DNA from: Achromobacter anxifer | GTDB lineage: Bacteria; Pseudomonadota; Gammaproteobacteria; Burkholderiales; Burkholderiaceae_B | Assembly: GCF_903652925.1 (NCBI RefSeq) | Contig: NZ_CAHLAR010000002.1 | Span: forward strand, 1-64,000 | DNA length: 64,000 nt | Direction of reading: 5' to 3' | Shown here: in pieces, positions 52,563 to 60,242 of the stretch | Numbering within the stretch: position 1 is the first letter of the stretch | How the letters are laid out: every line of letters begins with the position of its first letter | Translations under genes and position numbers: made by a program | Notes under the pieces: model-generated | Seen by the model: only the letters and a program-made list of their open reading frames with translations | Database searches by the model: none | What the model was told of the DNA's origin: nothing

Positions 52563-52781
52563 GACGAACTCCTTTGGTTGAACGATTCAGGTGTAGAAAC
52601 AACCCGATACCGTTCTTCATGCATAAACCATGCCAAGTTTTTGCAAACATCGTTCAAAGTCGTGTTTTCTGCAATTCTCCGTGATAAAAAACGTATTTTT
52701 ATCAATGAGATAGGGTCAATTCTAGGGTTTTCCTCAGATTAAAAGAATCCTCATATTTACGATCGCGCGGACCCTGCGAAT

Positions 52782-52834
52782 GTTACGAATGACCGTTTAT
52801 CCGACGTTACGTTACGGTCCGCGTTACGTAACGC
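52782..52834. promoter_or_regulatory. GTTACG repeat cluster with a 14-base palindrome
   Basis: GTTACG occurs at 52782, 52806, 52811 and 52823; the last is inside the perfect palindrome GCGTTACGTAACGC (52821-52834). The cluster lies about 220-270 bases upstream of the lipoprotein start. It resembles an array of operator half-sites. The binding protein is unknown; the MarR product is a candidate by proximity. Confidence 0.45.
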
Positions 52835-52851
52835 TGGCGCGTTCCGGGCAA

Positions 52852-52876
52852 GAAAAACGCCCGTCGTAACGGGCGT
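52852..52876 (-). terminator. intrinsic terminator of tpsB
   Basis: On the minus strand ACGCCCGT-TACG-ACGGGCGT is followed by TTTTTCT. The eight-pair stem begins 31 bases after the tpsB stop codon. It suggests tpsB ends here, so the lipoprotein gene would need its own promoter or read-through. Confidence 0.75.
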
Positions 52877-52906
52877 CGTCGGTATTCCGCTGGCGCTGGC
52901 GCAGCG

Positions 52907-54634
52907 CTAGAACGCGTCATAGAAGAGCGAGTAGTTGGCGTTGAACCGCACGTTGCGGTTGTCGTTGACGGTGGCCGACCCCACCGGCTTGGCCACGTTG
53001 AAATCGAATAGATAGTATTTGTCGTCGGTAAAGCGCAGACCCAGGGCGACCGACGAAAGATGCCGCTGGTTCAGCGCCTGCAGGCTCTTGTTGTTGTACC
53101 AGGTGCGCGCGTAGTCGACCAAGGCGTAGGGCTGCACGCTGGACAGGTATTGCCAGCCCGTGCCGAAACGGCGGTTGAGTTCCGCCGACACGCCGACCCC
53201 CTTGTCGCCGCTTTGCTCACCCTGCGGATACCCCATGGCGTAGCGCCAGCTGCCGTAGGAAACCTGTTCCGAGGACGGCAGGATATTGCTGGAGTACTGC
53301 GCGGCGCCGGAAAACACCAGGCCGAGCTGCGCCGGCAGCACGAAGGTCTGCTTGGCGTTCAGGTTGTAGCGGGTGAAATCCAGGTCCAGCACCGGCGTGC
53401 CCGAATAGCCGTAGTTGGTCGAGATATCCTTTTTCGCGCCTGCGGCGTCGAAACCCTTGGCCACGGTCAGCGTGACGTCGGTCGCCTTGCTTTCGGACAC
53501 CTGGATATAGCGCAGCTCGGCGGTGGCCGCGCGCACCTGCGCATCCTGCTGCAGCCAGCGGTCGGTGCTGCGGGCCTCGTAGCGGTCCTTGGAGTTCGCG
53601 GCGTAGACGCCCATGGTGCCGGTCAGCGAACGGGTGTTGTTCAGCAGGAAGGGGTAGCTCACGCCTATGCCGATGCGGTCGTTCTTCACGCGGCGCTCGA
53701 AGCCCAGATACTCGATCGCGTCGTCCTGGGGCCGCGCGTCGTAGTGATAGCCGTCGATCTTGACGGCCAGGCCGTCCGCGCCTATTGGCACGCGGATTTC
53801 GCCGGACACGTACTTCACGTCATCGGTGTTGAAGGGTACCGACGCGGTCAGCTTCACCTGCTCGCCCAGCGGCGTCAGGCTGTTGGTCGCCATGTTCACC
53901 ACGGGCTGCATGCCGGTGCCCAGGTCGGCGATGCCGCCGGTCAGGCTGACGGGCTGGCGGCTGGCCTGCAGCACCAGTTCGGTGGCGCCGTCGGCGCGGC
54001 GGGGCAGGTCCAGGCTGGGCGTGAACTTGACGCCAGGCACGGTGCGCATCAGGTTCAGCTGGCGTTCCAGCGTGGCCTGCTTGAGCGGCCGTTCCTCCTG
54101 CATCGGTCCGGCCAGCGCTTCCAACCGGTCCCGGGCATTGCCGATATCGCCTTCGATCCGCACGTTGCCGATGTAGCCCTCGACCACCGTGACCACGACC
54201 AGGCCATTGGCGAAGGTCTGGTTCTGCAGCAGCGCGAATGACAGGGGATAGCCCTTGTCGCGGTACAGCTGCGTGATCTTGTCGACTTCGGCGACCAGTT
54301 CGCCCAGGCTGGTCTCCTTGCCCGCAAGCGGGCTGAGCAGTCCGGACACTTCCTCGAAGGGAATCGCGCGCACGCCACTGACGTCGAAATTGCGCGGCAC
54401 GATGCGTTGCGCCAGCCGCGCCTGCAAGGCGAGTTGTTCGGGCGTCGCGGTCTGGACGTAGGGCGGGGGCTGGGTTGCGGAGGCGGGGCGTTCGATCCGC
54501 GGCATGGCGTCCACGGGGTTTCCGCGCAGCGGGCCCTCCGCCCAGGCTTGCGGCCCGGCTGCCAGCATGCCGAAGAGGGCAAGGCAGAGCGGACTCGCCG
54601 GGAACACGCATCTCCTGCCTGTTTTATCTCTCAT
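52907..54634 (-). CDS. TpsB-family outer-membrane transporter (ShlB/FhaC/HecB type)
   Basis: A 575-residue protein with a signal peptide (cleavage near AQAWA, residue about 32). POTRA-like domains span about 75-230: RNFDVSGVRAIPFEEVSGLL, DKITQLYRDKGYPLSFALLQ, VVVTVVEGYIGNVRIEGDIG. A C-terminal 16-strand barrel ends in Phe (NYSLFYDAF), as required for BAM recognition. TpsB proteins secrete large beta-helical TpsA partners, but no TpsA-like gene with a TPS domain lies in the window. In loop L6 the usual VRGY/F is replaced by AMGY (RYAMGYPQGEQSGDKG), losing the conserved Arg. Neighbour: the repeat lipoprotein on the same strand, the probable substrate or partner. Confidence 0.85.
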   Translation of the reverse strand: MRDKTGRRCVFPASPLCLALFGMLAAGPQAWAEGPLRGNPVDAMPRIERPASATQPPPYVQTATPEQLALQARLAQRIVPRNFDVSGVRAIPFEEVSGLLSPLAGKETSLGELVAEVDKITQLYRDKGYPLSFALLQNQTFANGLVVVTVVEGYIGNVRIEGDIGNARDRLEALAGPMQEERPLKQATLERQLNLMRTVPGVKFTPSLDLPRRADGATELVLQASRQPVSLTGGIADLGTGMQPVVNMATNSLTPLGEQVKLTASVPFNTDDVKYVSGEIRVPIGADGLAVKIDGYHYDARPQDDAIEYLGFERRVKNDRIGIGVSYPFLLNNTRSLTGTMGVYAANSKDRYEARSTDRWLQQDAQVRAATAELRYIQVSESKATDVTLTVAKGFDAAGAKKDISTNYGYSGTPVLDLDFTRYNLNAKQTFVLPAQLGLVFSGAAQYSSNILPSSEQVSYGSWRYAMGYPQGEQSGDKGVGVSAELNRRFGTGWQYLSSVQPYALVDYARTWYNNKSLQALNQRHLSSVALGLRFTDDKYYLFDFNVAKPVGSATVNDNRNVRFNANYSLFYDAF

Positions 54635-55110
54635 TTCCGCTGGCGCTTCTGAACGGATAGCCCATATTGATCGAGTATCAAATAGAAAAGGGTCGCAACA
54701 GTGTTAAGAAAGGGTTGCATTTGGCGGTGCGCATATGGTGCCAGTATTTGCCCCTGAATGACAATTCATTTCAAATTCAGCCAGCGTAAAGGAAACACTG
54801 AAGTATTATTTCCGAATATTCTATTGTTGCGGAATATATTTATGCGAAAGATAAATGCCGTTTGATGGTTTTTAATAATGTTTTCGCAAAACTAGGGGTG
54901 TTCGTTACACATCTTATGTCGCAATATCGCGAATATCCGTGAAAACCCTGATGTGTATGATTTAGCAATATATAAACTAATCATACGTATCAAAAGTACG
55001 CAAAATGTGTGAACCCGCCCGGAGGCAAGGATGGCTGGGGATTGCCGCAAGATGGACTGTTACTGCCTGCCGGCCGCGCGCCGTGGCGGCAGGTATTCCG
55101 GAGACTGCTC
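54635..55110. other. AT-rich divergent control region between tpsB and the MHYT gene
   Basis: 476 bases. From about 54660 to 55005 the composition is much more AT-rich than the genome around it. Directly repeated words AGAAAAGGGTCGCA (54684-54697) and AAGAAAGGGTTGCA (54706-54719) lie 22 bases apart just upstream of tpsB. Several TATA-like stretches (around 54830 and 54970) could be promoters. No gene or RNA was recognised. An open frame from a GTG at 55009 reads into the MHYT gene but is not needed for it. Confidence 0.55.
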
Positions 55111-55941
55111 ATGAGTCCGGGCGAGGTCGTTCCCCTTTCCTTCAACGGCAGTCTGGTGGCGCTGTCCTTCCTGATCGCGGCGCTGGGTTCCTATGTGGCC
55201 CTGCTGGCCGCGGCGGGCATACGCGCTGAAACCCAGGACGGGGAAATCCGCATCGGCTATATCTGCATCGGCGCCGTGGCCATGGGCGGCGTCGGTATCT
55301 GGAGCATGCATTTCATCGGCATGCTGGCCCAGAACCTGCCATTTGAAGTTGGTTATCAAGTGGGTTTGACGACTCTCAGTTTTCTGGTCGCCGCGGGATT
55401 TTCCGGCTGGGCGTTCTGGTATGTCGGACGCGACCGCTACACCTTTTTCCGTTGCCTGGTCGGAGGCAGCGCTGCGGGCTTCGGTGTCGCGTCCATGCAT
55501 TATCTGGGCATGAGCGCCATGCGCATGCCGGCGGTATTGCTGTGGGACCTGCCGCTGGTGGTTTTATCGGTGCTGATCGCCGTGGTCGCGGCCACGGCTG
55601 CATTGTGGCTCGCCTTCAATACGCAGAACGAACGCCAGCGCGTCGGCGCGGCCATTTTGATGGCAGTGGCGGTATGCGGCATGCATTACACCGGCGCAGC
55701 CGCCGGCGCCGTCGTCTGCACGACCCCGAATGATTCGGTCGGCATGCATATCGGCGGGGCCATGCTGCCCTATATCGCCTTCGCGCTGTCGGCCGTCACC
55801 CTGTTGCTCATGCGCTGGCACTTGCAGCGCGCCTCGGAACGTTTTCGCGCGCGCACCGCGCAACGCATCGACTCGATTATCGAATCGGCGCCCGGCGCGG
55901 CTTCGGACAGATTGCCCGGAGCCTCGCCGGGGCCGGGTTAG
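55111..55941 (+). CDS. MHYT-domain integral membrane sensor protein
   Basis: A 276-residue protein with about seven membrane helices and the three MHYT signature repeats SMHFIGM (near 70), SMHYLGM (near 130) and GMHYTGA (near 190). His and Met residues lie at helix ends and may bind copper or heme and sense O2, CO or NO, as proposed for the family. No GGDEF, EAL or kinase domain is fused, unlike most characterised members. GGAGA precedes the ATG at 55111. It lies 121 bases upstream of the Flp pilin gene on the same strand, so a regulatory link to the Tad pilus is possible but unproved. Confidence 0.88.
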   Translation: MSPGEVVPLSFNGSLVALSFLIAALGSYVALLAAAGIRAETQDGEIRIGYICIGAVAMGGVGIWSMHFIGMLAQNLPFEVGYQVGLTTLSFLVAAGFSGWAFWYVGRDRYTFFRCLVGGSAAGFGVASMHYLGMSAMRMPAVLLWDLPLVVLSVLIAVVAATAALWLAFNTQNERQRVGAAILMAVAVCGMHYTGAAAGAVVCTTPNDSVGMHIGGAMLPYIAFALSAVTLLLMRWHLQRASERFRARTAQRIDSIIESAPGAASDRLPGASPGPG

Positions 55942-56062
55942 CGGGACCCTGGACGCGCGTCCCGGAAGCATGGCGGCGCGCGGGCGGTTCCAGGCTAGAG
56001 GGGGCTGGCTCTGTATTTTCAGGAACGGCCCCGGTCATCAATCGAGACCCATGGAGCTCGAC

Positions 56063-56275
56063 ATGAAAGCAACGCTTGCGCAGTTCTGGAATGACGAAGA
56101 CGGTATCACCGCCCTGGAATACGGGCTGATCGCGGGAATGGTGGCGGTAGCCCTCATTGTCGCGGTGGGCGCCTTTTCCGGTTCCCTGAAAAGCATGTTC
56201 GAGGATCTTGGCACCAAGCTCGACACCGCCAGGGCCGGCACGACCACGGGTGGGGGCGGAGGTGCAGGCGGCTGA
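56063..56275 (+). CDS. flp: Flp-type pilin
   Basis: A 70-residue type IVb prepilin. A short leader is followed by the processing site at Gly in NDEDG, then ITALEYGLIAGMVAVALIVA with Glu at mature position 5 and Tyr at 6, exactly the Flp pattern. The tail ends in Thr/Gly-rich residues. GGAG lies six bases before the chosen ATG (56063); an ATG at 56051 would add four residues. It is the major structural subunit of the Tad pilus, cleaved by the TadV-type peptidase encoded next. Confidence 0.93.
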   Translation: MKATLAQFWNDEDGITALEYGLIAGMVAVALIVAVGAFSGSLKSMFEDLGTKLDTARAGTTTGGGGGAGG

Positions 56276-56432
56276 AGCCGGTGAGTCGCAATTCCGGCGC
56301 GTCGCGGCGGCGGCAGGGCAGTACAGGGCCGCCGTGGCGCGTACCCGCAATACAGCATCGCCTGATTGAAGGAGTCCGCGTCCAGCCGGACGCGCGCTAG
56401 TCGTCGAATCCGAATTCTCAGAAGGTCTTGCC

Positions 56433-56954
56433 TTGTATCCAGGGGAAGTGCTGTGGTGGCTGTTGTTCGCATGCTGGATTCTGGCGCTGATCCACGCCGA
56501 TCTGCGCTATCGCCGTGTCCCCAACCGGCTGATCGTCGCGGGATGCGCGGGACAGCTTTTGTGGTTGCTGGCGGCATTGCTGGCGCCCGGCTGGGCCTAT
56601 CCGCCGCGCTGGTCGGGCTGGCTGATGGCGCTCGCCGGCTTTCTGGTCGCCGTGCCCTTCCTGCCGCTATGGACAAGGCGGCTGATGGGGGCGGGCGATA
56701 TCAAGGCCATCGCCGTGCTGGGGCTGCTGCTGGGGTTCGCGCCGCTGATGGTGACGCTGGCGCTGGCCAGCGTGCTGGCCGGCCTGCATGGCTTGCTGTA
56801 CCTCATCGTGTCGCGATTCTGGCCGCTGGGCCTGCGGGCGCGGCAGATTCCCTATGCCGCCTACATGGGCGTGGCGGCATGCAGCGCGGTTCTTATTCCG
56901 TGGAATTCGCCCTGGTATTCGTGGTGTTCTTCCTGGTGCTTTACGGCATCCTGA
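56433..56954 (+). CDS. tadV: TadV/CpaA prepilin peptidase
   Basis: A 173-residue A24 aspartic peptidase with about five membrane helices. The first catalytic Asp is in IHADLRYRRVPN (near residue 23) and the second in the GxGD motif RRLMGAGDIKAIA (near 91). It starts with TTG at 56433 after an AGAAGG site. It cleaves Flp prepilin and pseudopilins in the inner membrane. The last 25 codons overlap the following tadE-like gene in another frame, and the C-terminal residues WNSPWYSWCSSWCFTAS look unlike the family. The true C-terminus is therefore probably non-conserved. Confidence 0.87.
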   Translation: MYPGEVLWWLLFACWILALIHADLRYRRVPNRLIVAGCAGQLLWLLAALLAPGWAYPPRWSGWLMALAGFLVAVPFLPLWTRRLMGAGDIKAIAVLGLLLGFAPLMVTLALASVLAGLHGLLYLIVSRFWPLGLRARQIPYAAYMGVAACSAVLIPWNSPWYSWCSSWCFTAS

Positions 56955-57361
56955 CGTATTCCCTGGTGGTCGCCGCGCAGCATTCCGTCACGCTGGCCGC
57001 ACAGGACGGCGCGCGCAAGGTCTTGCAGTGGCAGGCCGGCTCGGCGTCGCTGGCGGCGCGGGCCAACGCCGGACGCGATTCCGCGCTGTACCAGGCGCAA
57101 TGGATCAGCACGATGTCCACGGCGCCGGTCCAGGTGGCGGTGTGCGGCAGCGCGGGCACGCTGAGCAGCGCGGCCGGCGGCGCTTGCAGCGGCCTGCCGC
57201 TGGCGCAGGACCAGGTCGAGGTCACGGTGTCCTACGCCTATGGCGCGCATCCGCTCATCCCGTCGTTGCCGCTGCTGCGGACGGCGCTGATGCCGGCGTC
57301 GAGCGTGCTGAGCGCCCGCGCCACGGTGCACCTGGGCAACGCGCTGGGCGCGGGGAACTGA
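56879..57361 (+). CDS. tadE: TadE-like pseudopilin
   Basis: A 160-residue protein with an N-terminal pseudopilin helix: MQRGSYSVEFALVFVVFFLV followed by a predicted periplasmic region with a Cys pair. Glu at position 9 after Ser-Tyr-Ser-Val matches the TadE EF/EY signature. It starts 76 bases before the tadV stop, in a different frame. TadE and TadF are minor pseudopilins needed for Flp pilus assembly and are cleaved by the TadV peptidase. The ribosome-binding site is weak, so expression is probably coupled to tadV. Confidence 0.82.
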   Translation: MQRGSYSVEFALVFVVFFLVLYGILTYSLVVAAQHSVTLAAQDGARKVLQWQAGSASLAARANAGRDSALYQAQWISTMSTAPVQVAVCGSAGTLSSAAGGACSGLPLAQDQVEVTVSYAYGAHPLIPSLPLLRTALMPASSVLSARATVHLGNALGAGN

Positions 57362-57362
57362 G

Positions 57363-57854
57363 ATGCGCGCGACCATGCCACACCTTCCGAATATGCAGCC
57401 GCGCAAGCGGCAGCGCGGTCTCGCCGCGCTGGAGTTCTCGTTGACGCTCACCCTGTTGCTGCTGTTCATCTGCGGCGTGGTCGGCTTCGGCGCGTTGTTC
57501 TGGATGCAGCAACAACTGGCCGCCGCCGCCGCCGATGGCGCGCGCGCCGCGGTCTATGCCCGCTACAACGGCCAAGCCGATGTTCCCGGCGCGGCCTGCC
57601 TGGCGGCGATGGGCGCTTTTTCCGCCAGCTCTTCCGTGCTGTGCAGCACTACCAGCGCGCCATGCGCCTGGACCGGTTCGGGCGGCAAGCAAGCCAGTTG
57701 CGCCACCGTCGCCATGACCTACACCACCCAGTCCTGGCCGCTGCTGGAAACCGTGCGGGGCTTGATCACCGCGCTGCCCGGCACGAACCGGAACTGGATA
57801 CCCAGCAGGTTGTATTCGCAGGCCGTCGTGCAGATATCGCAGGGGACACCATGA
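57363..57854 (+). CDS. TadE/TadF-like pseudopilin (second copy)
   Basis: A 163-residue minor pseudopilin. The N-terminal KRQRGLAALEFSLTLTLLLL gives the Gly-Leu-Ala-Ala-Leu-Glu-Phe cleavage site, then one long helix. The periplasmic part has several Cys (PGAACLAAMG, VLCSTTSAPCAWTG, KQASCATV). The start lies one base beyond the preceding stop. Which of the two copies is TadE and which TadF cannot be settled. Its stop overlaps the rcpC start by four bases. Confidence 0.82.
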   Translation: MRATMPHLPNMQPRKRQRGLAALEFSLTLTLLLLFICGVVGFGALFWMQQQLAAAAADGARAAVYARYNGQADVPGAACLAAMGAFSASSSVLCSTTSAPCAWTGSGGKQASCATVAMTYTTQSWPLLETVRGLITALPGTNRNWIPSRLYSQAVVQISQGTP

Positions 57855-58810
57855 GCAGTCTGAGCAAGATCGTCGCGGGCATGTTGTTGGTGGCGGGCCT
57901 GGCGCTGGCCTTCGTGGCCTGGCGGCTGGCGTCGGCGCCGGCCAGTCCTCCGGCCAGCGTGGCGCCTGCGCCAGTCGCGGCCGCGCCGGCGGAGCCGGTC
58001 AAGCTGCACCCCGTGGTGGTGGCCAGCGGGCCGATTGCCGCGGGTACGCGCATCGACAGCGCAACGATGCTGACCGTGGCGCAATGGCAGGTCGCGCTGT
58101 CCGGCAGCTTTGCCGACACCGCGCCGCTGGAAGGCGCGGTGACGCGGGTCGACGTGGCCGCGGGCGATCCCATCGTGCCCAGCCTGCTCACGCAGGGCCT
58201 GGCGCGCCAGCTCAAGCCGGGCGAGCGCGCGGTCGCCATTGCCGTGGACGAAGTGATCGGAGGCGGCAACCGCATCGTTCCCGGCGACATGGTGGACGTG
58301 TTCTTCATGATCGAGAAAAGCGCCGAGGTGGCCGTGGGCCAGGCCCGCTTGCTGCAATCGCAGGTGCGCGTGCTGGCCTATGGCCGGACCTCGGTGGAAG
58401 GGCCGGACGAAAAATCGGTCTTGCAGCAGGGCGGTCCGGGCCAGCCGGCGCGCACCGCGGTGCTGGCGGTGCCGGTCGAGCGCGTCAACGAGCTGATGCT
58501 GGCGAGCCGCGCTGGCCGCCTGCAACTGGCCTTGCGGCCGGTGGGCGATGACAGCGTTCCGGACGCGCAGCTGTTCGCCCAGCGTGGCACGGTATTGCCG
58601 GTCCGCGCCGACCTGACGCCCGAGCAGCGCGAGGCGCTGCTATCGGGCCCCAATCGCGCTTTTGCCGGCGAGAGCCTGGCGCAGCTGGACGGCACCACGC
58701 CCGCGGCGCGCACGCCCGCCAGCCGCGCGCCGGGCCGGGCTCAGGGCTCGGGCGGCGGCAGAACCGTGGAGATCCTCCGAGGAGACAAATCCGAGCGCGT
58801 GCGCTATTGA
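57851..58810 (+). CDS. rcpC: RcpC/CpaB Flp pilus assembly protein
   Basis: A 319-residue protein with one N-terminal membrane helix (IVAGMLLVAGLALAFVAWRL) and a Pro/Ala-rich linker. An SAF-type domain (about 55-115: VVVASGPIAAGTRIDSATML) and the RcpC core (AVAIAVDEVIGGGNRIVPGD, MVDVFFMIEK) follow. It is a periplasmic, inner-membrane-anchored component that stabilises the secretin. The tail (RTPASRAPGRAQGSGGGRTV) is basic and low-complexity. The chosen ATG at 57851 overlaps the previous stop (ATGA). Confidence 0.92.
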   Translation: MSSLSKIVAGMLLVAGLALAFVAWRLASAPASPPASVAPAPVAAAPAEPVKLHPVVVASGPIAAGTRIDSATMLTVAQWQVALSGSFADTAPLEGAVTRVDVAAGDPIVPSLLTQGLARQLKPGERAVAIAVDEVIGGGNRIVPGDMVDVFFMIEKSAEVAVGQARLLQSQVRVLAYGRTSVEGPDEKSVLQQGGPGQPARTAVLAVPVERVNELMLASRAGRLQLALRPVGDDSVPDAQLFAQRGTVLPVRADLTPEQREALLSGPNRAFAGESLAQLDGTTPAARTPASRAPGRAQGSGGGRTVEILRGDKSERVRY

Positions 58811-58875
58811 ACGGGGCTGCGGGCGGACCAGGCGCTGGCCGCAGCCGGACTTTTCCCATCATCAGGTCCAGCACA

Positions 58876-60237
58876 ATGAAGAAACATCAGCGCACCACCA
58901 TGATCTGCCTGTTGTCGGCCGCGGCAGCGATGACCCATGGTGCCCTCAGCCTGGCTCAAACCGCGGCGCCCGCCGCCGCCGCGAACGCGCCCGTGCGCGA
59001 TCTGGCCCTGGCGGTGAAAGGGCAGCAGACCCTCACGCTGGATGGCGGCGCGCCCACGCGCATCGCCATCGGCGACCCCGACGTGGCGGACGTGAAGGTA
59101 TTGCCGGCCTCCGGCAAGCGGCGAGGCTCCGTGCTGCTCTATGGCAAGAAGCCTGGCACCACGCAGCTGCAGGTCTGGACCGGCAACAACGCCGCGCCGC
59201 AGGTCTGGAACGTGCGCGTCGCGGGCAGCGTGCAGGCGGCGCTGGCCAGCCGCGGCCTGGGCGGCGGCGCCAACGTGGACATCGCGGACGGCCATGCCGT
59301 CGTGTCGGGCCACTCCGAAACGCAAATGGGGCAGATCGCGTCGGCGGCAATGGCCGCCTCCGCCGTGGGCGGGGAAAAGAACGTGGTGGACATGTCCACC
59401 GCCGGCAGCGGCGGGGTGGTGCAGGTGGAAGTGAAGGTCGTGGAGGTGTCGCGTTCGGTGATGAAGGCGGCCGGCATCAGCTTCACCGCCAGCAACGGCC
59501 CCTGGAGCGGGGGTAGCACGACCATGCCGGCCAGCCTTGGCGGCCCGCTGGCGTCGGGTTTTTCGCTGTTCTACGACTCCAACAATTTCTCGGCGCGCCT
59601 GCGCCTGCTGCAGACCAACGGCATGGCGCGCGTCCTGGCCGAGCCGACGCTGGTGGCGTTGACGGGGCAGAGCGCCAGCTTCCTGGCGGGCGGCGAATTG
59701 CCGATCCCGCAGGCCGGCGGCCTGGGGACGGTCAACGTGACCTTCAAGCCCTTCGGCATCGGCCTGACGGTCACGCCCACGGTGCTGTCGCGCGACCGCA
59801 TTTCGCTGAAGGTGGCGCCAGAGGCCAGCGAACTGGACTACACCAATGGCATCGCCATCAACACCAGCGCGGACACCAGCACCATCATTCCGGCCTTGCG
59901 CACCCGCCGCGCCGACACCACGGTCGAGCTGGGCGACGGCGAGAGTTTCGTGATCAGCGGCCTGGTGTCGCGCCAGACCAAGGCCATGGTCAACAAGGTG
60001 CCCATGCTGGGCGACCTGCCCATCATCGGCTCCTTCTTTCGCAGCGTCGACTACTCCCAGGAGGACACGGAGCTGGTCATCGTCGTGACGCCGCGCCTGG
60101 TGCGACCCATCGCGCGCGGCGTGGCGTTGCCGCTGCCGGGGGCCAAGCAGGAGCAGACGGACACGGCTTTCAACGCTTGGGGTTATTACCTGACCGGCCC
60201 GGTGGGCGGTCAGCAGATGCCGGGCTTTTCACGGTGA
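58876..60237 (+). CDS. rcpA: RcpA/CpaC secretin
   Basis: A 453-residue secretin with a signal peptide (MICLLSAAAAMTHGALSLA). The N-terminal N0/BON-like region is DLALAVKGQQTLTLDGGAPT and IGDPDVADVKVLPASGKRRG. The C-terminal secretin domain is VLAEPTLVALTGQSASFLAG, GELPIPQAGGLGTVNVTFKP, TVELGDGESFVISGLVSRQT, VPMLGDLPIIGSFFRSVDYS and ELVIVVTPRLVRPI. It forms the outer-membrane pore for the Flp pilus. The ATG at 58876 begins a credible signal peptide; the frame open to 58807 is not. A 65-base gap separates it from rcpC. Confidence 0.94.
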   Translation: MKKHQRTTMICLLSAAAAMTHGALSLAQTAAPAAAANAPVRDLALAVKGQQTLTLDGGAPTRIAIGDPDVADVKVLPASGKRRGSVLLYGKKPGTTQLQVWTGNNAAPQVWNVRVAGSVQAALASRGLGGGANVDIADGHAVVSGHSETQMGQIASAAMAASAVGGEKNVVDMSTAGSGGVVQVEVKVVEVSRSVMKAAGISFTASNGPWSGGSTTMPASLGGPLASGFSLFYDSNNFSARLRLLQTNGMARVLAEPTLVALTGQSASFLAGGELPIPQAGGLGTVNVTFKPFGIGLTVTPTVLSRDRISLKVAPEASELDYTNGIAINTSADTSTIIPALRTRRADTTVELGDGESFVISGLVSRQTKAMVNKVPMLGDLPIIGSFFRSVDYSQEDTELVIVVTPRLVRPIARGVALPLPGAKQEQTDTAFNAWGYYLTGPVGGQQMPGFSR

Positions 60238-60242
60238 GCAAT

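Larger units (their letters stand above)
52563..52906. other. intergenic region between tpsB and the repeat lipoprotein gene
   Basis: 344 bases. The right part holds the tpsB terminator and a cluster of GTTACG words with the palindrome GCGTTACGTAACGC. The left part (about 52600-52780) is AT-rich and probably carries the lipoprotein promoter on the minus strand. No ORF was supported. Confidence 0.6.
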
